A stretch of 64,000 nt of DNA from Endozoicomonas sp965232255 (GCA_965232255.1 OZ246962.1:1860001-1924000), one strand, 5' to 3'; positions 1-9,273 are shown, counted from the stretch's first letter. Numbers and translations are program-made. The notes: generated by a model not told the origin, from the letters alone.

Positions 1-635
1 GCACCGCCTCGCGCCCCTGTCTTCGCTGTGCCGCCAGACGCGGTTGCCGGCTGGGGCTTTGGAATAAACACAGGTTTGGGCGCAATCGGTGGCTTGGTTC
101 TTGCCGGAGGTGGAGTAGGTGGTGCTGGTTGAGGGTCAGCTCCCCTGATCATGACTCTTCTGGCATGGGTCGTTAAGAAGCCATGCTCGTCAGGGGCCGA
201 TGCTGCCACAGCGCCAATTCGACGACCTGGCATAACTCTGGCACTGACAGCAGGGTGTGGTTTGGGCGGAAGCGGTGGCTTTGTTCTTGCCGGAGGCGCA
301 GTAGGTGGCGCTGGTTGAGGTTCCGATCCCCTGACAATGACCCTCCTGGCATGGGTCGTTAAGAAGCCATGCTCGTCAGAGCCCGATGCTCCGACACCGC
401 GTAGCGGCGACGATACTAAGGGCGAGTGCGCTCCTCTCGCTCCAGCCAATCCTCTGATAATTCCCGGCCTGCCACTAACGCCTGTTCCTGCTGCGCCAGT
501 TTGGCTGCTATCTGACGTTGTCGGCCCACGGAGTATTGAGGGTACACTTCTTGCTCTTAGAGAAGTTGGCAATCTGGGCGGAGGATTGGGGTTTAACATG
601 GCGCGCAAAGATGGGAGGGGTAATTTGGGAAACAT
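1..635 (-). CDS. proline-rich repeat protein, 3' part outside window
   Basis: An open frame runs on the minus strand from an ATG at 635 (GGAGAG about 8 bases upstream) to the window edge without a stop, giving at least 211 residues. The product is rich in Pro, Ala, Arg and Gly. It contains two copies of a 62-residue unit (plus-strand bases 88-204 and 274-390) that share the string DEHGFLTTHARR and a PQPAPPT..PPARTKPP segment. No catalytic domain or signal peptide can be seen in the visible part. The style (Pro/Arg low complexity with duplicated modules) resembles the N-terminal half of the USP-type protein at 29226-31985, so this could be the N-terminus of another large effector-like protein. 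The same frame is open upstream of a TGA at 672-674, so the gene may once have been longer. Function unknown. Confidence 0.6.
   Translation of the reverse strand, partial: MFPKLPLPSLRAMLNPNPPPRLPTSLRARSVPSILRGPTTSDSSQTGAAGTGVSGRPGIIRGLAGARGAHSPLVSSPLRGVGASGSDEHGFLTTHARRVIVRGSEPQPAPPTAPPARTKPPLPPKPHPAVSARVMPGRRIGAVAASAPDEHGFLTTHARRVMIRGADPQPAPPTPPPARTKPPIAPKPVFIPKPQPATASGGTAKTGARGG
88..390. repeat. two diverged 117-bp direct repeats, 186 bp apart
   Basis: Bases 88-204 and 274-390 align at a constant offset of 186 (a multiple of three), with scattered substitutions. They lie in frame in the proline-rich minus-strand gene and duplicate a 62-residue module. Confidence 0.75.
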
Positions 636-1129
636 TCCGGATTCTCTCCAAGTTTTACGGATTAGTTCTGTTCAAAAAACAGTTTTGGCCTCTGAAACCG
701 TAAGGCTTGGGTTTTCTTCACAAACCGCCCCGAACTGTGTCCAATATCTTATTTGCGCCAATGCTGTGTGCGGTTCACGGACAGGTACTACCAGGTCTCC
801 GTCAAGCCTGATGTTTCTTTTTATTGAACCCACCATTGATTTGTACCGTACTGTGTAGATATTGAATAGGCACGTAGTGTGGCGCAATAAAGCTATGGTT
901 TTTATTTGTTGATGTACGTATACAATTGCGGATAATTCCAGAGTTTTCGTAATTCAAGTTCGGTGTTTTCCAGCAAGGTTGTTACTCTTGCTTGTTTGCT
1001 GAAAAACTCTCCTTGTACTTCTGTTTTTGACGCATTTTCCCTTGAAAACCACTTCGTTTCCTGCCGTTAAAGAAACAACTGCTAAACCCGACATTCATTT
1101 AAATATTGGCCTGGGTCGGGTGCGTTGTT

Positions 1130-2236
1130 ATGCGAATTTATTACATGGACTCTCTTCGCAGTGTTCTGATCATTATGGGGATTTTTCTGCACGCTGCGAA
1201 TATCTACCACGTTGATGGTAGCTGGATGATTTCAGACCCCGAGCAGCACGTGGTTTTTAATTATCTGACCCACTTTATTCATCTGTTTCGCATGCCAGCT
1301 TTCTTTATTTTGTCTGGCTATTTTTCCCTGTTTATTTACCAGCGCTACGGCGTGAAAAAGTATTTTACGTACCGTCTGCGCCAGATCATCATTCCAGTAC
1401 TGATCATTGGTCTGGTAGTCAACTCCCTCCAGGGCGGTTTGTTGTATTATGGCGAGTCGTCGATATTCAATGGGCAATCATTTGTGGATGGTTACCTGTT
1501 CAGCGGCGCCTGGATATCCCATCTCTGGTTTCTGGTTTTTCTCCTGCTTTACATCATCTTGCTCGGCTTGATTATGCCGATCGTGGACCGATCGCCGGTT
1601 TCAACCACTGATCGTGCGGCAGACTATTTTCGCGCGCACAAGGTTTGGGTCATACTGCTGTTCCCGGTCTATTTTGTGGCAGTAAAAGCCGCTGCCAGTG
1701 CTCTGCCCGGTCTGTTTCAGCGCAACTTTTATGGCTTCTGGGCTGTTGACCTGTTTTTTTACGCCTATTACTTTGCCTTTGGCGTGTTGCTGCGCCGCCA
1801 TGAAGGCATGCTGCAATCGGTAGTTGGTCGCTACAACCGTCTGGCCATGGTGATTGTCCTGTTGTGTTGGGGGCTGCTAAGCGTGTTCGGTACCCAGTCA
1901 CTGGCTGGACGAATTGTGGAGATTTACGCGCAGAATTTGTTGTCAGTTATTCTGATTTTCCTGGTCTGGCGCTTCTTCCAGCGATTTTTTAACAAACCGA
2001 GCCGCTGGATCGAGGGATTATCCAAATCCTGCTACACCATTTATCTCTTTCATCACATTCTGATCATTGGTTTTGGGCTGTTGTTAATACCATGGGCTGT
2101 CTCACCGATCATTAAATTTGCCCTGGTGACGGTGCTAACGCTGTTGATCACCACCGGATTTCACTTTGGCGTGGTAGAGAAATTCTCGGCAGCTCGATGG
2201 CTGTTTAATGGAAAAAAAACAAATAACAAGGGGTAG
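1130..2236 (+). CDS. acyltransferase family 3 membrane protein (OpgC-like)
   Basis: This 368-residue integral membrane protein has about ten hydrophobic segments. Near its N-terminus it carries the acyltransferase-3 signature MDSLRSVLIIMGIFLHAANI, which resembles the glucan succinyl/acyl transferase OpgC (MdoC). Family members move acyl groups, usually acetyl or succinyl, onto cell-surface sugars. The ATG at 1130 is preferred over the GTG at 1106 because the family motif begins right after it; an ATG at 1145 is also possible. The gene ends 3 bases before a sterol-desaturase-like gene, which is followed 2 bases later by an SGNH hydrolase. The three therefore probably form one operon that modifies lipids or envelope glycans. 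The actual acceptor cannot be told from the sequence. Confidence 0.8.
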   Translation: MRIYYMDSLRSVLIIMGIFLHAANIYHVDGSWMISDPEQHVVFNYLTHFIHLFRMPAFFILSGYFSLFIYQRYGVKKYFTYRLRQIIIPVLIIGLVVNSLQGGLLYYGESSIFNGQSFVDGYLFSGAWISHLWFLVFLLLYIILLGLIMPIVDRSPVSTTDRAADYFRAHKVWVILLFPVYFVAVKAAASALPGLFQRNFYGFWAVDLFFYAYYFAFGVLLRRHEGMLQSVVGRYNRLAMVIVLLCWGLLSVFGTQSLAGRIVEIYAQNLLSVILIFLVWRFFQRFFNKPSRWIEGLSKSCYTIYLFHHILIIGFGLLLIPWAVSPIIKFALVTVLTLLITTGFHFGVVEKFSAARWLFNGKKTNNKG

Positions 2237-2239
2237 TAA

Positions 2240-3187
2240 ATGGATATTTTACCCGATCAGTGGTCTGAGCTGCCGACGTTTATTGGGGATAAACTGACTA
2301 ACTACCTGCATGTGCACCTTGATTTGCTGTTGTCTGGTGCACTGGTTTATCTGCTGTTGGCCACAGTGATTGCCCTGGCCATTGATTGTTACGCACTGGG
2401 GTACGAGCGCAGCGCCCTGCGTCGACTGCTAAAGCCTTCCTATTCAGCCCGAACTGACTGGGTGCTTTATCTGCTCAGCACAACCCGATTGATGCAGTTG
2501 ATTTCCATCGTGCTCAGCTGCGGCCTGCTCTATTTTATGCCGAAGATTCAGATGACTTATGCCGCATTTGATTTTCGGATTCAGTTTGATTCGCCAATAG
2601 TGCAGTTTTTCTTCTTTCTGGTGCTGGATGATTTTCTCCATTATTGGCGCCACCGTCTTGGTCACCGCATCTCCTGGTGGTGGCAGGTGCATAAAATGCA
2701 CCATTCGGCCACGGAGTTTAATGTCATTACCGTGGCTCGCTCCCACCCGCTGGATTTGGCTCTTGGTTCGTTGTTTGTCTACTTTCCGCTGTCGCTGGTG
2801 GGAATGGATATCGAAACCCTGATTCTGATCAAGGTGCTGATCTCTATCCAGGGCAAGTTGCAACACTCCATGGTGGACTGGGATTGGGGCTGGATCGGCA
2901 AGTACGTGCTGATTTCCCCTGTTGGCCACCGTATCCACCACTCCTGTGAGGAGCCGCACTGGGACAAAAACTTTGGCCATATTACCCCCTTATGGGATCG
3001 GCTGTTCGGCACCTGGTACGACGGCGATTTGGTTAATGAGACTGTGGACGTCACTGGTAACTACATGAATAAAAAAGGAGTTATTCATGACGTATTAAAG
3101 GCTCAGCTGAAATTTGGCCAGTTTATGTTTATGAAAAAATGGTCACTGCGTTTTGGCGTGGTCACTGCCAAACAGCGAAAATCATAA
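2240..3187 (+). CDS. sterol desaturase / fatty acid hydroxylase family protein
   Basis: The 315-residue membrane protein carries the histidine clusters of the fatty acid hydroxylase superfamily: HYWRHRLGH, then HKMHH, then GHRIHHS. In known members these bind a di-iron centre that hydroxylates or desaturates lipid chains. Hydrophobic segments precede and separate the clusters. The start ATG sits 3 bases after the acyltransferase stop, with AAGGGG a few bases upstream inside the previous gene's end, which supports translational coupling. The substrate is unknown; sterols are not implied by the family name. The C-terminus is basic and aromatic and likely lies on the cytoplasmic face. Confidence 0.85.
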   Translation: MDILPDQWSELPTFIGDKLTNYLHVHLDLLLSGALVYLLLATVIALAIDCYALGYERSALRRLLKPSYSARTDWVLYLLSTTRLMQLISIVLSCGLLYFMPKIQMTYAAFDFRIQFDSPIVQFFFFLVLDDFLHYWRHRLGHRISWWWQVHKMHHSATEFNVITVARSHPLDLALGSLFVYFPLSLVGMDIETLILIKVLISIQGKLQHSMVDWDWGWIGKYVLISPVGHRIHHSCEEPHWDKNFGHITPLWDRLFGTWYDGDLVNETVDVTGNYMNKKGVIHDVLKAQLKFGQFMFMKKWSLRFGVVTAKQRKS

Positions 3188-3189
3188 CG

Positions 3190-3897
3190 ATGGGGCAAGG
3201 TCTGTTGAGCCGACAGTTGCAGCGTTTGCTATGCCATGCCAAATGGGGTTTACCGATGCTCTTTTTGGTTCTGCTCCAGCCACAGCGCGTGGCAGGCATC
3301 AGTCCTGATGAAGTGCTCAAGTATCTCGACCACGATCGGCAAAATGGTTTTTCTGCCGATGCCAGCCTGTTTATCGGTAGCTCCAGCATTCTATTATGGG
3401 ATACATTGGCGACCGATATGGCTCCTATGAAAGTTATCCAACGGGGATTCAGCGGTGCTACCTTGGCTGGAATCGCCCAAGCGCTGGAGAGCATGGTTTA
3501 TTCTTACGCTCCACCCCGAATTGTCCTGTTTGCCGGTGCCAACGATGTAGCGGTGGCGCCACCCGTCAGTGCTGCAGAAATATTCCATTCTTTTCGTCAG
3601 ATTGCCGATGGGATTGCCCAGCACCTGCCCGAAACCTGCCTGATTTATATTGCTATCACGCCTACGCCTGCCAGAATGTCCTCCTGGCCGGAGGCAGTCA
3701 CGGTGAACCAGATGGTCAGGAATTACGCCAGTGCGCGGGATAATCTGCTTTATCTCAACACTGATCAGGAATTTCTCGATGATTCGGGCAGTCCGGTGAG
3801 TAAGTTGTTTGTCAGTGACGGCATTCACCTCAGTTCTTCCGGCTACGCCATCTGGACGCGCTTGCTTGATCGGATGATGCCTGAATGTCCCAAGTAG
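3190..3897 (+). CDS. SGNH/GDSL-type esterase
   Basis: The 235-residue protein has the SGNH hydrolase blocks: FIGSSSILLW (block I, nucleophile Ser), a Gly in GFSGAT (block II), FAGANDV (block III, GxND) and DGIHLS (block V, catalytic Asp and His). A hydrophobic N-terminal stretch (about residues 18-35) looks like a signal peptide or anchor, so the enzyme probably acts in the periplasm. The ATG at 3190 lies 2 bases after the preceding stop; an earlier GTG at 3139 would overlap that gene and is less likely. SGNH esterases often accompany acyltransferase-3 proteins in adding or removing acyl groups on envelope glycans. That role fits the operon but is an inference. Confidence 0.8.
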   Translation: MGQGLLSRQLQRLLCHAKWGLPMLFLVLLQPQRVAGISPDEVLKYLDHDRQNGFSADASLFIGSSSILLWDTLATDMAPMKVIQRGFSGATLAGIAQALESMVYSYAPPRIVLFAGANDVAVAPPVSAAEIFHSFRQIADGIAQHLPETCLIYIAITPTPARMSSWPEAVTVNQMVRNYASARDNLLYLNTDQEFLDDSGSPVSKLFVSDGIHLSSSGYAIWTRLLDRMMPECPK

Positions 3898-4430
3898 TCT
3901 GTCGTCTGTCGCAACTCATTATTTGAAACATGACCAAAATGCCGAAGAGAAAAAATGTGCAGCTCTCGGTCTGCGTCATTTATGAATTTTAAATACGACT
4001 TATCTTCTGCCACTACTTTTTGGGTACATAAACGCCATTCGGTTATTAGCGCCAAAACAAATATTTTATAAATAATCATTGGCGCAAGTATGATGAAAAT
4101 TTACATTGCCCGACCATAAATATCTGATGTTAGATAAAAATAAATTGCTTAATCATTATTTTGTCTTAATCAATAACTGATTTTTAAGTATCTATTGTTT
4201 ATTTTGGGTCATACTTCCACCGCTTGATTTCCTGCCATCGACTATGAATTAAGTGCCATGAATTAAGTGCTCTGAAATAAGAGTCATGAATTAGGTGTCT
4301 TGTGTGCTTTTGACAGGTGGACGGTCAGGGTAATCAGGTTGGCTGACTCTGCTGAGCATTTTCCTATTAGTAGAGTGTTGCATGAAATGGAGTTTCGCTT
4401 ATTTTAACTTTACAAACGAGGTTGTTTTGT
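3898..4430. other. AT-rich intergenic region, 533 bp
   Basis: I see no convincing gene here; the minus-strand ORF at 3843-4079 overlaps the esterase and lacks homology. The segment is AT-rich and holds the short tandem repeat at 4244-4300. It presumably contains the promoter of the following gene. Confidence 0.6.
4244..4300. repeat. four degenerate 14-15 bp tandem units
   Basis: Four units close to ATGAATTAAGTGCC follow each other at 4244, 4258, about 4272 and 4286, the third being the most diverged. They lie upstream of the 564-residue gene and could be a multi-site binding region or slippage product. Confidence 0.7.
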
Positions 4431-6125
4431 ATGATATCAAATAGCGGACAGATACCTGTCAATCAGGTTTTATTGAATCAGCAAGGCGCTGGCTGTCATC
4501 CGGTTCAGGGTGAGTCAAACGGTCGAAGCATCGTAACAACTGACAGCTTGTTACAGCAGGGTTTTCAGCAGTTGTCATCAGCCTTGCAAAATATGCCAAA
4601 TCCTCTCTATTACATGACCGGAATGCCGGGTAAAGTCTTGTCGGCTGCATTGTTGCTGGATCGAAGTATTGCTGCTGATGGGAAATCTTTACCAACCACA
4701 GGATCTTTGTTGCAATCAAACGGAACCGTGGGAAACAGTTCGGAATTAACGCACATGAGTGGACTGCCTTTGGCAGATGGGGGATCCCAGACACAGATGC
4801 TGGCGGGAATTGCCCGTGATGGTGGCGAGTCTGCGCTGCAGCGAATTATCCAGTCTTTGCAGCACGACGATAGTCGAAGTTTACAGGGTGATAAAGCACA
4901 AGAAAGTATTCCTCAAGGTGATCCGAATAAGTGGCAGCCAGTTGCCAAGTTAGGTGAGCCCAAAAATCTTAACCGTCCATTGACTGAAAATGAGGTAACA
5001 ACCGATGGAAAATTTGCCAGGGCTACCGGAAATTTTGATGCCAGTGATGCCGTAGCAGAAAGAAAAATCCCTGAAGGTAAAAATAAAGATGCGAGGTACC
5101 GTTTTGTGTTGCCAGGAGTGCAGTCTAATGATCCTCTGAATCTGCAAAACAAATGTGGTACTCCCCCTCCAGTCATAGGTAATGATGGTACCCGAAAAGA
5201 GGGAGACAGCAAATGTATAAGCACTGAACATGGTGCTCCGAATCATCGGGGCAGAAGTACTGGGCGTGCGGAGCTGACCAACTGTTTTCATACAGCCAAA
5301 TCTGCACCCATTGATAGCAAAGATTTTTTGCAAGCCTCCGGTATGTATCTTAATAATTGCCCTCAGGCCGTCTCTTCCAACACAGTTTCCGGATCAATGA
5401 AAATTCGCATTGATCAGAGTGGCCCGGCAACAATTTTTAATATTCGTAGCATGCCTGACCGGTTGTTATATCGTGATAGTACTGATAAAAACCATCAGTT
5501 ATCGCCGGAGTCTTCAGGCAATAGCTATGAATCCCTGGTTGCAGATGGAATGCGTTTTGAGCCGGAAGGACCAGCTCCATTTTCCATCAGTATGGTGCAG
5601 AAAAGTGATAGAGGCACCGCTTACCTAGCGATTATGGGTCGATCTGATAATAGCCTTTTTGCCACTGAAAATAGTTGTTTGATTCCCTTTGCAGGTAAAA
5701 AATGGACACCATTAAATAAGGCGAAATGTTGTGATGGCAAAACCAGCGTAAGTTATCTCCATCATGAACCTATTGGCTTTATTTTTTCCCAGGATTGGGT
5801 GAATGTAGTGTATGAGATTAATTTTAGTGACTACTCTGGAGCAAATGTAACAGACGGACGAGTTAAAGTTTGGGTTGATGACCAAAATGTCGTAAATACC
5901 GCTCTGCATATCGGCGCTAACAATAGACCTGAGCGTGGTGGTGGTAATTATTATGCCACTTTTGGCATCAGCGATATGAGCTCCAAAACACCGGTGGTCG
6001 TCAAGTTCAAGGATGTTAAGTTTAACAGCGGGCCATTACCTTATTACACATCAGAGAGACCAATGAAGCCTCTGGGCTCAGTGGAGTACCAATGCCCAGT
6101 CCAGCTTGAGCCAGAGTGCACGTAG
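4431..6125 (+). CDS. unrecognised 564-residue protein, possible lyase-like C-terminal domain
   Basis: The ATG at 4431 has GAGG ten bases upstream and is preferred over the TTG at 4422. There is no signal peptide. The first about 350 residues are polar, rich in Gly, Ser, Asn and Gln, and without a domain I recognise. The last about 200 residues contain a beta-rich segment (FSQDWVNVVYEINFS, then GRVKVWVDDQNVVNTALHIG) that resembles the concanavalin-like jelly roll of heparin-lyase/alginate-lyase type polysaccharide lyases, where a tryptophan-led strand is followed by a GxVxVWVdG strand. That resemblance is weak and rests on pattern alone. The gene stands alone between AT-rich DNA and a convergent cytochrome gene. 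It could equally be a secreted effector or a surface protein. Confidence 0.6.
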   Translation: MISNSGQIPVNQVLLNQQGAGCHPVQGESNGRSIVTTDSLLQQGFQQLSSALQNMPNPLYYMTGMPGKVLSAALLLDRSIAADGKSLPTTGSLLQSNGTVGNSSELTHMSGLPLADGGSQTQMLAGIARDGGESALQRIIQSLQHDDSRSLQGDKAQESIPQGDPNKWQPVAKLGEPKNLNRPLTENEVTTDGKFARATGNFDASDAVAERKIPEGKNKDARYRFVLPGVQSNDPLNLQNKCGTPPPVIGNDGTRKEGDSKCISTEHGAPNHRGRSTGRAELTNCFHTAKSAPIDSKDFLQASGMYLNNCPQAVSSNTVSGSMKIRIDQSGPATIFNIRSMPDRLLYRDSTDKNHQLSPESSGNSYESLVADGMRFEPEGPAPFSISMVQKSDRGTAYLAIMGRSDNSLFATENSCLIPFAGKKWTPLNKAKCCDGKTSVSYLHHEPIGFIFSQDWVNVVYEINFSDYSGANVTDGRVKVWVDDQNVVNTALHIGANNRPERGGGNYYATFGISDMSSKTPVVVKFKDVKFNSGPLPYYTSERPMKPLGSVEYQCPVQLEPECT

Positions 6126-6156
6126 AGTTTTTCGCTGCTGTTCAGTTGGTGGTGAT

Positions 6157-6504
6157 TCACGGACACCCTGTGATTGAATACCATTCGCTGATGTTCTCAA
6201 CCTCGTCCTCACTGAGTAACCTGGCGATGTTGCTCATGGGCTGGTGAGTGGTTCTGGAACCGTCGCGGTAGTAGTTGAGCTGCTTCACCATATACTCTTT
6301 TTTCTGGCAGGCCAGGTTGGGGTTATAGGGGGCTGTACCAATCCCGGCTGGCCCGTGACAGCCTGAACACAATGCCATGGCTCGAGTTTTGGCCGCCTCG
6401 AGGTGTTCGGGAAGCGCTTGGCTGGTTGCACGAAAATCATTGCAACCAGCGAGAAAAACGACAATGGATAGTAAAGCTGCTCTGCCTGGCAATGTTATTT
6501 TCAA
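6157..6504 (-). CDS. small lipoprotein cytochrome c (class I)
   Basis: The 115-residue protein starts at a TTG (GGAG ten bases upstream). It has a hydrophobic signal ending in the lipobox VFLAGC, a single haem motif CSGCH at about residues 46-50, and a distal Met candidate in QPMSNIA. This is the layout of a small c553-like monohaem cytochrome anchored to the outer leaflet of the inner membrane or to the outer membrane. It would carry single electrons in the periplasm. The gene stands alone and convergent to the upstream gene, so its redox partner is not shown by context. Confidence 0.85.
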   Translation of the reverse strand: MKITLPGRAALLSIVVFLAGCNDFRATSQALPEHLEAAKTRAMALCSGCHGPAGIGTAPYNPNLACQKKEYMVKQLNYYRDGSRTTHQPMSNIARLLSEDEVENISEWYSITGCP

Positions 6505-6941
6505 TGTCGGTTAACTCCATGTCAGTGACCGGAAAATGCAAATTGCAATATGATTGACTCAGTGTAAACCCACAGATTGACGATGACACAAACCGTTGTT
6601 GTTCTTTGAGAGGATTTAACGAATCCTACGGAATTCTCCACCAATAACTGATGCATTGCACCCAAAGCGCATAACGCAGCAAAGTGACCTTTGTCGGTTT
6701 GGGTAGAGATGAATGATGAGCAACCTGCAGAGGGATGTCGCTTTTTGCAGCTGGCATTTCTACTGATCCTTGCTACTCTGTCCCAGCCGACTTGCTGGGA
6801 CAGGGCAGATTTGTGCAGGGTTCCTCTACAAATAGTCCTGTCCGTAAATAGTCTTGTCGGTGCTGGTAAGTTGGCTATAAATAACCGTGCCTGTCAGCGT
6901 GTTTTGGTAGAGAGGGTTTCAGATTTACACAGGGGGCTACC
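6505..6941. other. intergenic region upstream of tatD, 437 bp
   Basis: No supported gene lies wholly here. A plus-strand ORF starting near 6691-6709 has a hydrophobic stretch but runs into tatD in another frame. A perfect 10-bp inverted repeat lies at 6778-6803. Confidence 0.5.
6778..6803. promoter_or_regulatory. perfect 10-bp inverted repeat with 6-base loop
   Basis: CTGTCCCAGC, six bases, then GCTGGGACAG. No T-tract follows, so it is more likely an operator or 5'-UTR hairpin of tatD than a terminator. Confidence 0.55.
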
Positions 6942-8168
6942 ATGTTACCTACCAGTACGGATAAGTCAGATTTTTCTCCCAAGCCGGTCGAGGATGAGTG
7001 GCAAACGGTTGACCGTACCAAGACACGCAGGCGCAAGACCAGTCGTCCCAACTATTCGGGCAAGTCGGTTTCGGATCACCCGCCTTGCGCCACCCGGTTT
7101 CAGGGGGCGGCGGTGAGTGGCGTGCGAGAGTGGCAAGGTGTGAGCCTACGGTCGCTACGCGGTCAGGATAGCGCAGCTTCAGTATCTGAAGCATGGTGCA
7201 AGGGTAGGCAGGAAAAAAAGGAAGTGGTGGACTTTGAACCTTTACCTGCGCTGCCAAAATATTCAACTTCACTGGTAGATATTGGTGCCAATCTTATCGG
7301 TGACTGGCATTTCCCCGATTTTTCCACCGTTATTGATGAAGCAGCCCGATGTGGGGTAGGCGGTATCATTATTACTGGTACTTCGGTCAAAGCATCAGTG
7401 CAAATAGCAGATAAAATGCGGGAAATCAGTAGACCGCAGGTCTCCACTGGCCTTAGCGGTGTCAGAGGGAGATCAGCACCGTGTGCATTGTATTATACTG
7501 CCGGCTGTCATCCGCATGCGGCCAGATTCTATGAGGATGAGGGTGGCATACGGGTGCTTCGGAATCTCTTGCTTAGAGACGATAGCGGTTGTTGTGTGGC
7601 AATAGGAGAGTGTGGTCTGGACTATCACTACAAGCACGCTGCCAGCCGAGAGGTGCAGCGGACAGTTTTTCGGGATCAGTTGGGACTGGCGGTGGAATTG
7701 GGTAAGCCGGTGTTTCTCCATGAGCGCGACGCTCATGATGATTTTGTTGCCATTCTGCGCAGGTTCATCACCAAGCTGCCAGTGCCAGAGATGGCCTGTG
7801 TCCACTGCTTTTCCGGTAATCGCACACAACTGCAAGACTACCTGGATTTAGGGTGCTCCATTGGTATTACCGGATGGATTGCTGACAAGCGCAATGGCGA
7901 TTTGCTTGATGCTCTAAGAAGCGTCGGCTGGGAAGCGTTACGCGAGCGCTTGATGATCGAAACCGATGCGCCCTATTTGCGTCCCTACCTGGTGATGCCA
8001 GCGGAGCAACAGCCCAAAACTGCGTCGCGCTCGGGCAAGAAACCAAATGTGCCAGCCAACCTTCCCTATGTCTGTCACGCTGTGGGGATAGCACTGGGCG
8101 TGTGCGGAGAGGAAGTGGCAGCAACCACTACCGCCAACGCCAAACGAATATTTGCCCTGGATGAATAA
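6942..8168 (+). CDS. tatD: TatD family metal-dependent deoxyribonuclease with N-terminal extension
   Basis: From about residue 108 the protein shows the TatD order of motifs: VDIGANL, TAGCHPHA, IGECGLDYH, HERDAHDDF, VHCFSGN and IETDAPYLRP. Its metal ligands (His, Glu, His, His, Asp) are in place, except that the first strand has no obvious HxH. TatD enzymes are cytoplasmic 3'-5' DNases / hydrolases. The usual length is about 260 residues; here it is 408 because of a polar, Arg/Ser-rich extension of about 105 residues with no known domain. The ATG at 6942 has an excellent AGGGGG five bases upstream. A GTG at 7227 with AAGGA upstream would give a normal-length enzyme, so two starts are possible. 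Confidence 0.85.
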   Translation: MLPTSTDKSDFSPKPVEDEWQTVDRTKTRRRKTSRPNYSGKSVSDHPPCATRFQGAAVSGVREWQGVSLRSLRGQDSAASVSEAWCKGRQEKKEVVDFEPLPALPKYSTSLVDIGANLIGDWHFPDFSTVIDEAARCGVGGIIITGTSVKASVQIADKMREISRPQVSTGLSGVRGRSAPCALYYTAGCHPHAARFYEDEGGIRVLRNLLLRDDSGCCVAIGECGLDYHYKHAASREVQRTVFRDQLGLAVELGKPVFLHERDAHDDFVAILRRFITKLPVPEMACVHCFSGNRTQLQDYLDLGCSIGITGWIADKRNGDLLDALRSVGWEALRERLMIETDAPYLRPYLVMPAEQQPKTASRSGKKPNVPANLPYVCHAVGIALGVCGEEVAATTTANAKRIFALDE

Positions 8169-8211
8169 CAGGGTGTGCAGTTGACGGTTGCAGTTGGGTG
8201 CCTTTGTTCGC

Positions 8212-9090
8212 TTATTTGGCGCGGTTTTGGTGTTGCAGCTGCCTGATGAGACCTTCCTGCATGGTGGATGCCACCAGCTCACCCGACTGGTTAAACACTT
8301 GCCCGCGGACCAACGCCCTGGCACCGCTGGCGGTGGTGCTCTCGACGCAGTACAGTAGCCAGTCATCCATACGAAATGGGCGATGGAACCACATGGCATG
8401 GTCCAGGCTAGCGATCAGCATGGGTTTTTGCAGGCTGGCTGCGCCGTGAGGGTAGAGGCTGCAGGTCAAAAACTGAAAGTCAGAGGCATAAGCCAGCAAG
8501 TACTTGTGCACACCAGGATTATCGGGCAATTTGCCGTTGCTTTTTATCCATACCTTGTGGTTTGGCGGTCGGCTGGCTTCCGCCAGTGGGTCGGCAGGGT
8601 CAGCAAAACGGATCTCGATTGGCGTATCCTGGAGCAATCGTTTTTGCAAGGGCTTGGGGATCAGGTCGCGGTGTTTTTTGATCAGGGCGGTTTCACTCAG
8701 CGCGTCATCGACCGGAATCACGACTGGCATCTGGTCCTGGTGCTCAAAGCCGCTTTCGTCCACATGGAATGAAGCCGAGAGATTAAAAACCGGCCGCCCA
8801 TTTTGCACGGCGACGACTCGGCGAGTATTAAAGCTTTTGCCGTCGCGAATACAGTCCACTGTGTAAATAATGGGCTTGCTGCTGTCACCTTCGCGCAGAA
8901 AATAACTGTGGAAGGAGTGCACATGACGCTCAGGTTCGACAGTTTGCCTGGCTGCCGATAAAGCCTGGCCGAGCACCTGACCACCAAAGACCCGTCCCCA
9001 GCCCAGCTCCTGACTCTGCCCACGGAAGATCCGGTCTTCAATGGGTTCCAACTGCAGTAGATTGACCAACTCTTCCAGTACTTCACTCAT
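8212..9090 (-). CDS. tesB: acyl-CoA thioesterase II
   Basis: The 292-residue protein matches TesB along its length, with the double hot-dog fold motifs FRGQSQ and GGQVLGQAL in the N-terminal half and MASLDHAMWFHRPFR-like sequence (LIASLDHAMWFH) in the C-terminal half. The conserved C-terminal ARVRGQVFNQ-like strand is present as ALVRGQVFNQSGELVAS, and the catalytic Asp lies in SLDHA. TesB hydrolyses medium- and long-chain acyl-CoA in the cytoplasm. The ATG at 9090 has GGAG six bases upstream. It converges on tatD and is not obviously part of an operon. Confidence 0.93.
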   Translation of the reverse strand: MSEVLEELVNLLQLEPIEDRIFRGQSQELGWGRVFGGQVLGQALSAARQTVEPERHVHSFHSYFLREGDSSKPIIYTVDCIRDGKSFNTRRVVAVQNGRPVFNLSASFHVDESGFEHQDQMPVVIPVDDALSETALIKKHRDLIPKPLQKRLLQDTPIEIRFADPADPLAEASRPPNHKVWIKSNGKLPDNPGVHKYLLAYASDFQFLTCSLYPHGAASLQKPMLIASLDHAMWFHRPFRMDDWLLYCVESTTASGARALVRGQVFNQSGELVASTMQEGLIRQLQHQNRAK

Positions 9091-9273
9091 GCAACGCTCC
9101 GGTTACGTTCGGGCACACATACGTCCAGACAGCCCGATAACAGTAGTGCCTAACTAATTTATCTTGCTCATAATTCGCTTTTATGGGCCGCGGCTACCAT
9201 ATCACATCATCGTTGAGTGAATGAATCCTGTGCTGAGGCTGGGAATGGTCACTGCTGGCAGCTGGTCAGGCAA

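Noticed and set aside
672..887. 71-residue minus-strand ORF upstream of the proline-rich gene
   Set aside because: TTG start, no family, and separated from the gene by a stop; kept only as a possible lost N-terminus.
6691..7116. 141-residue ORF with a signal-like N-terminus overlapping tatD
   Set aside because: It shares about 175 bases with tatD in another frame and its second half is Arg-rich without a domain.
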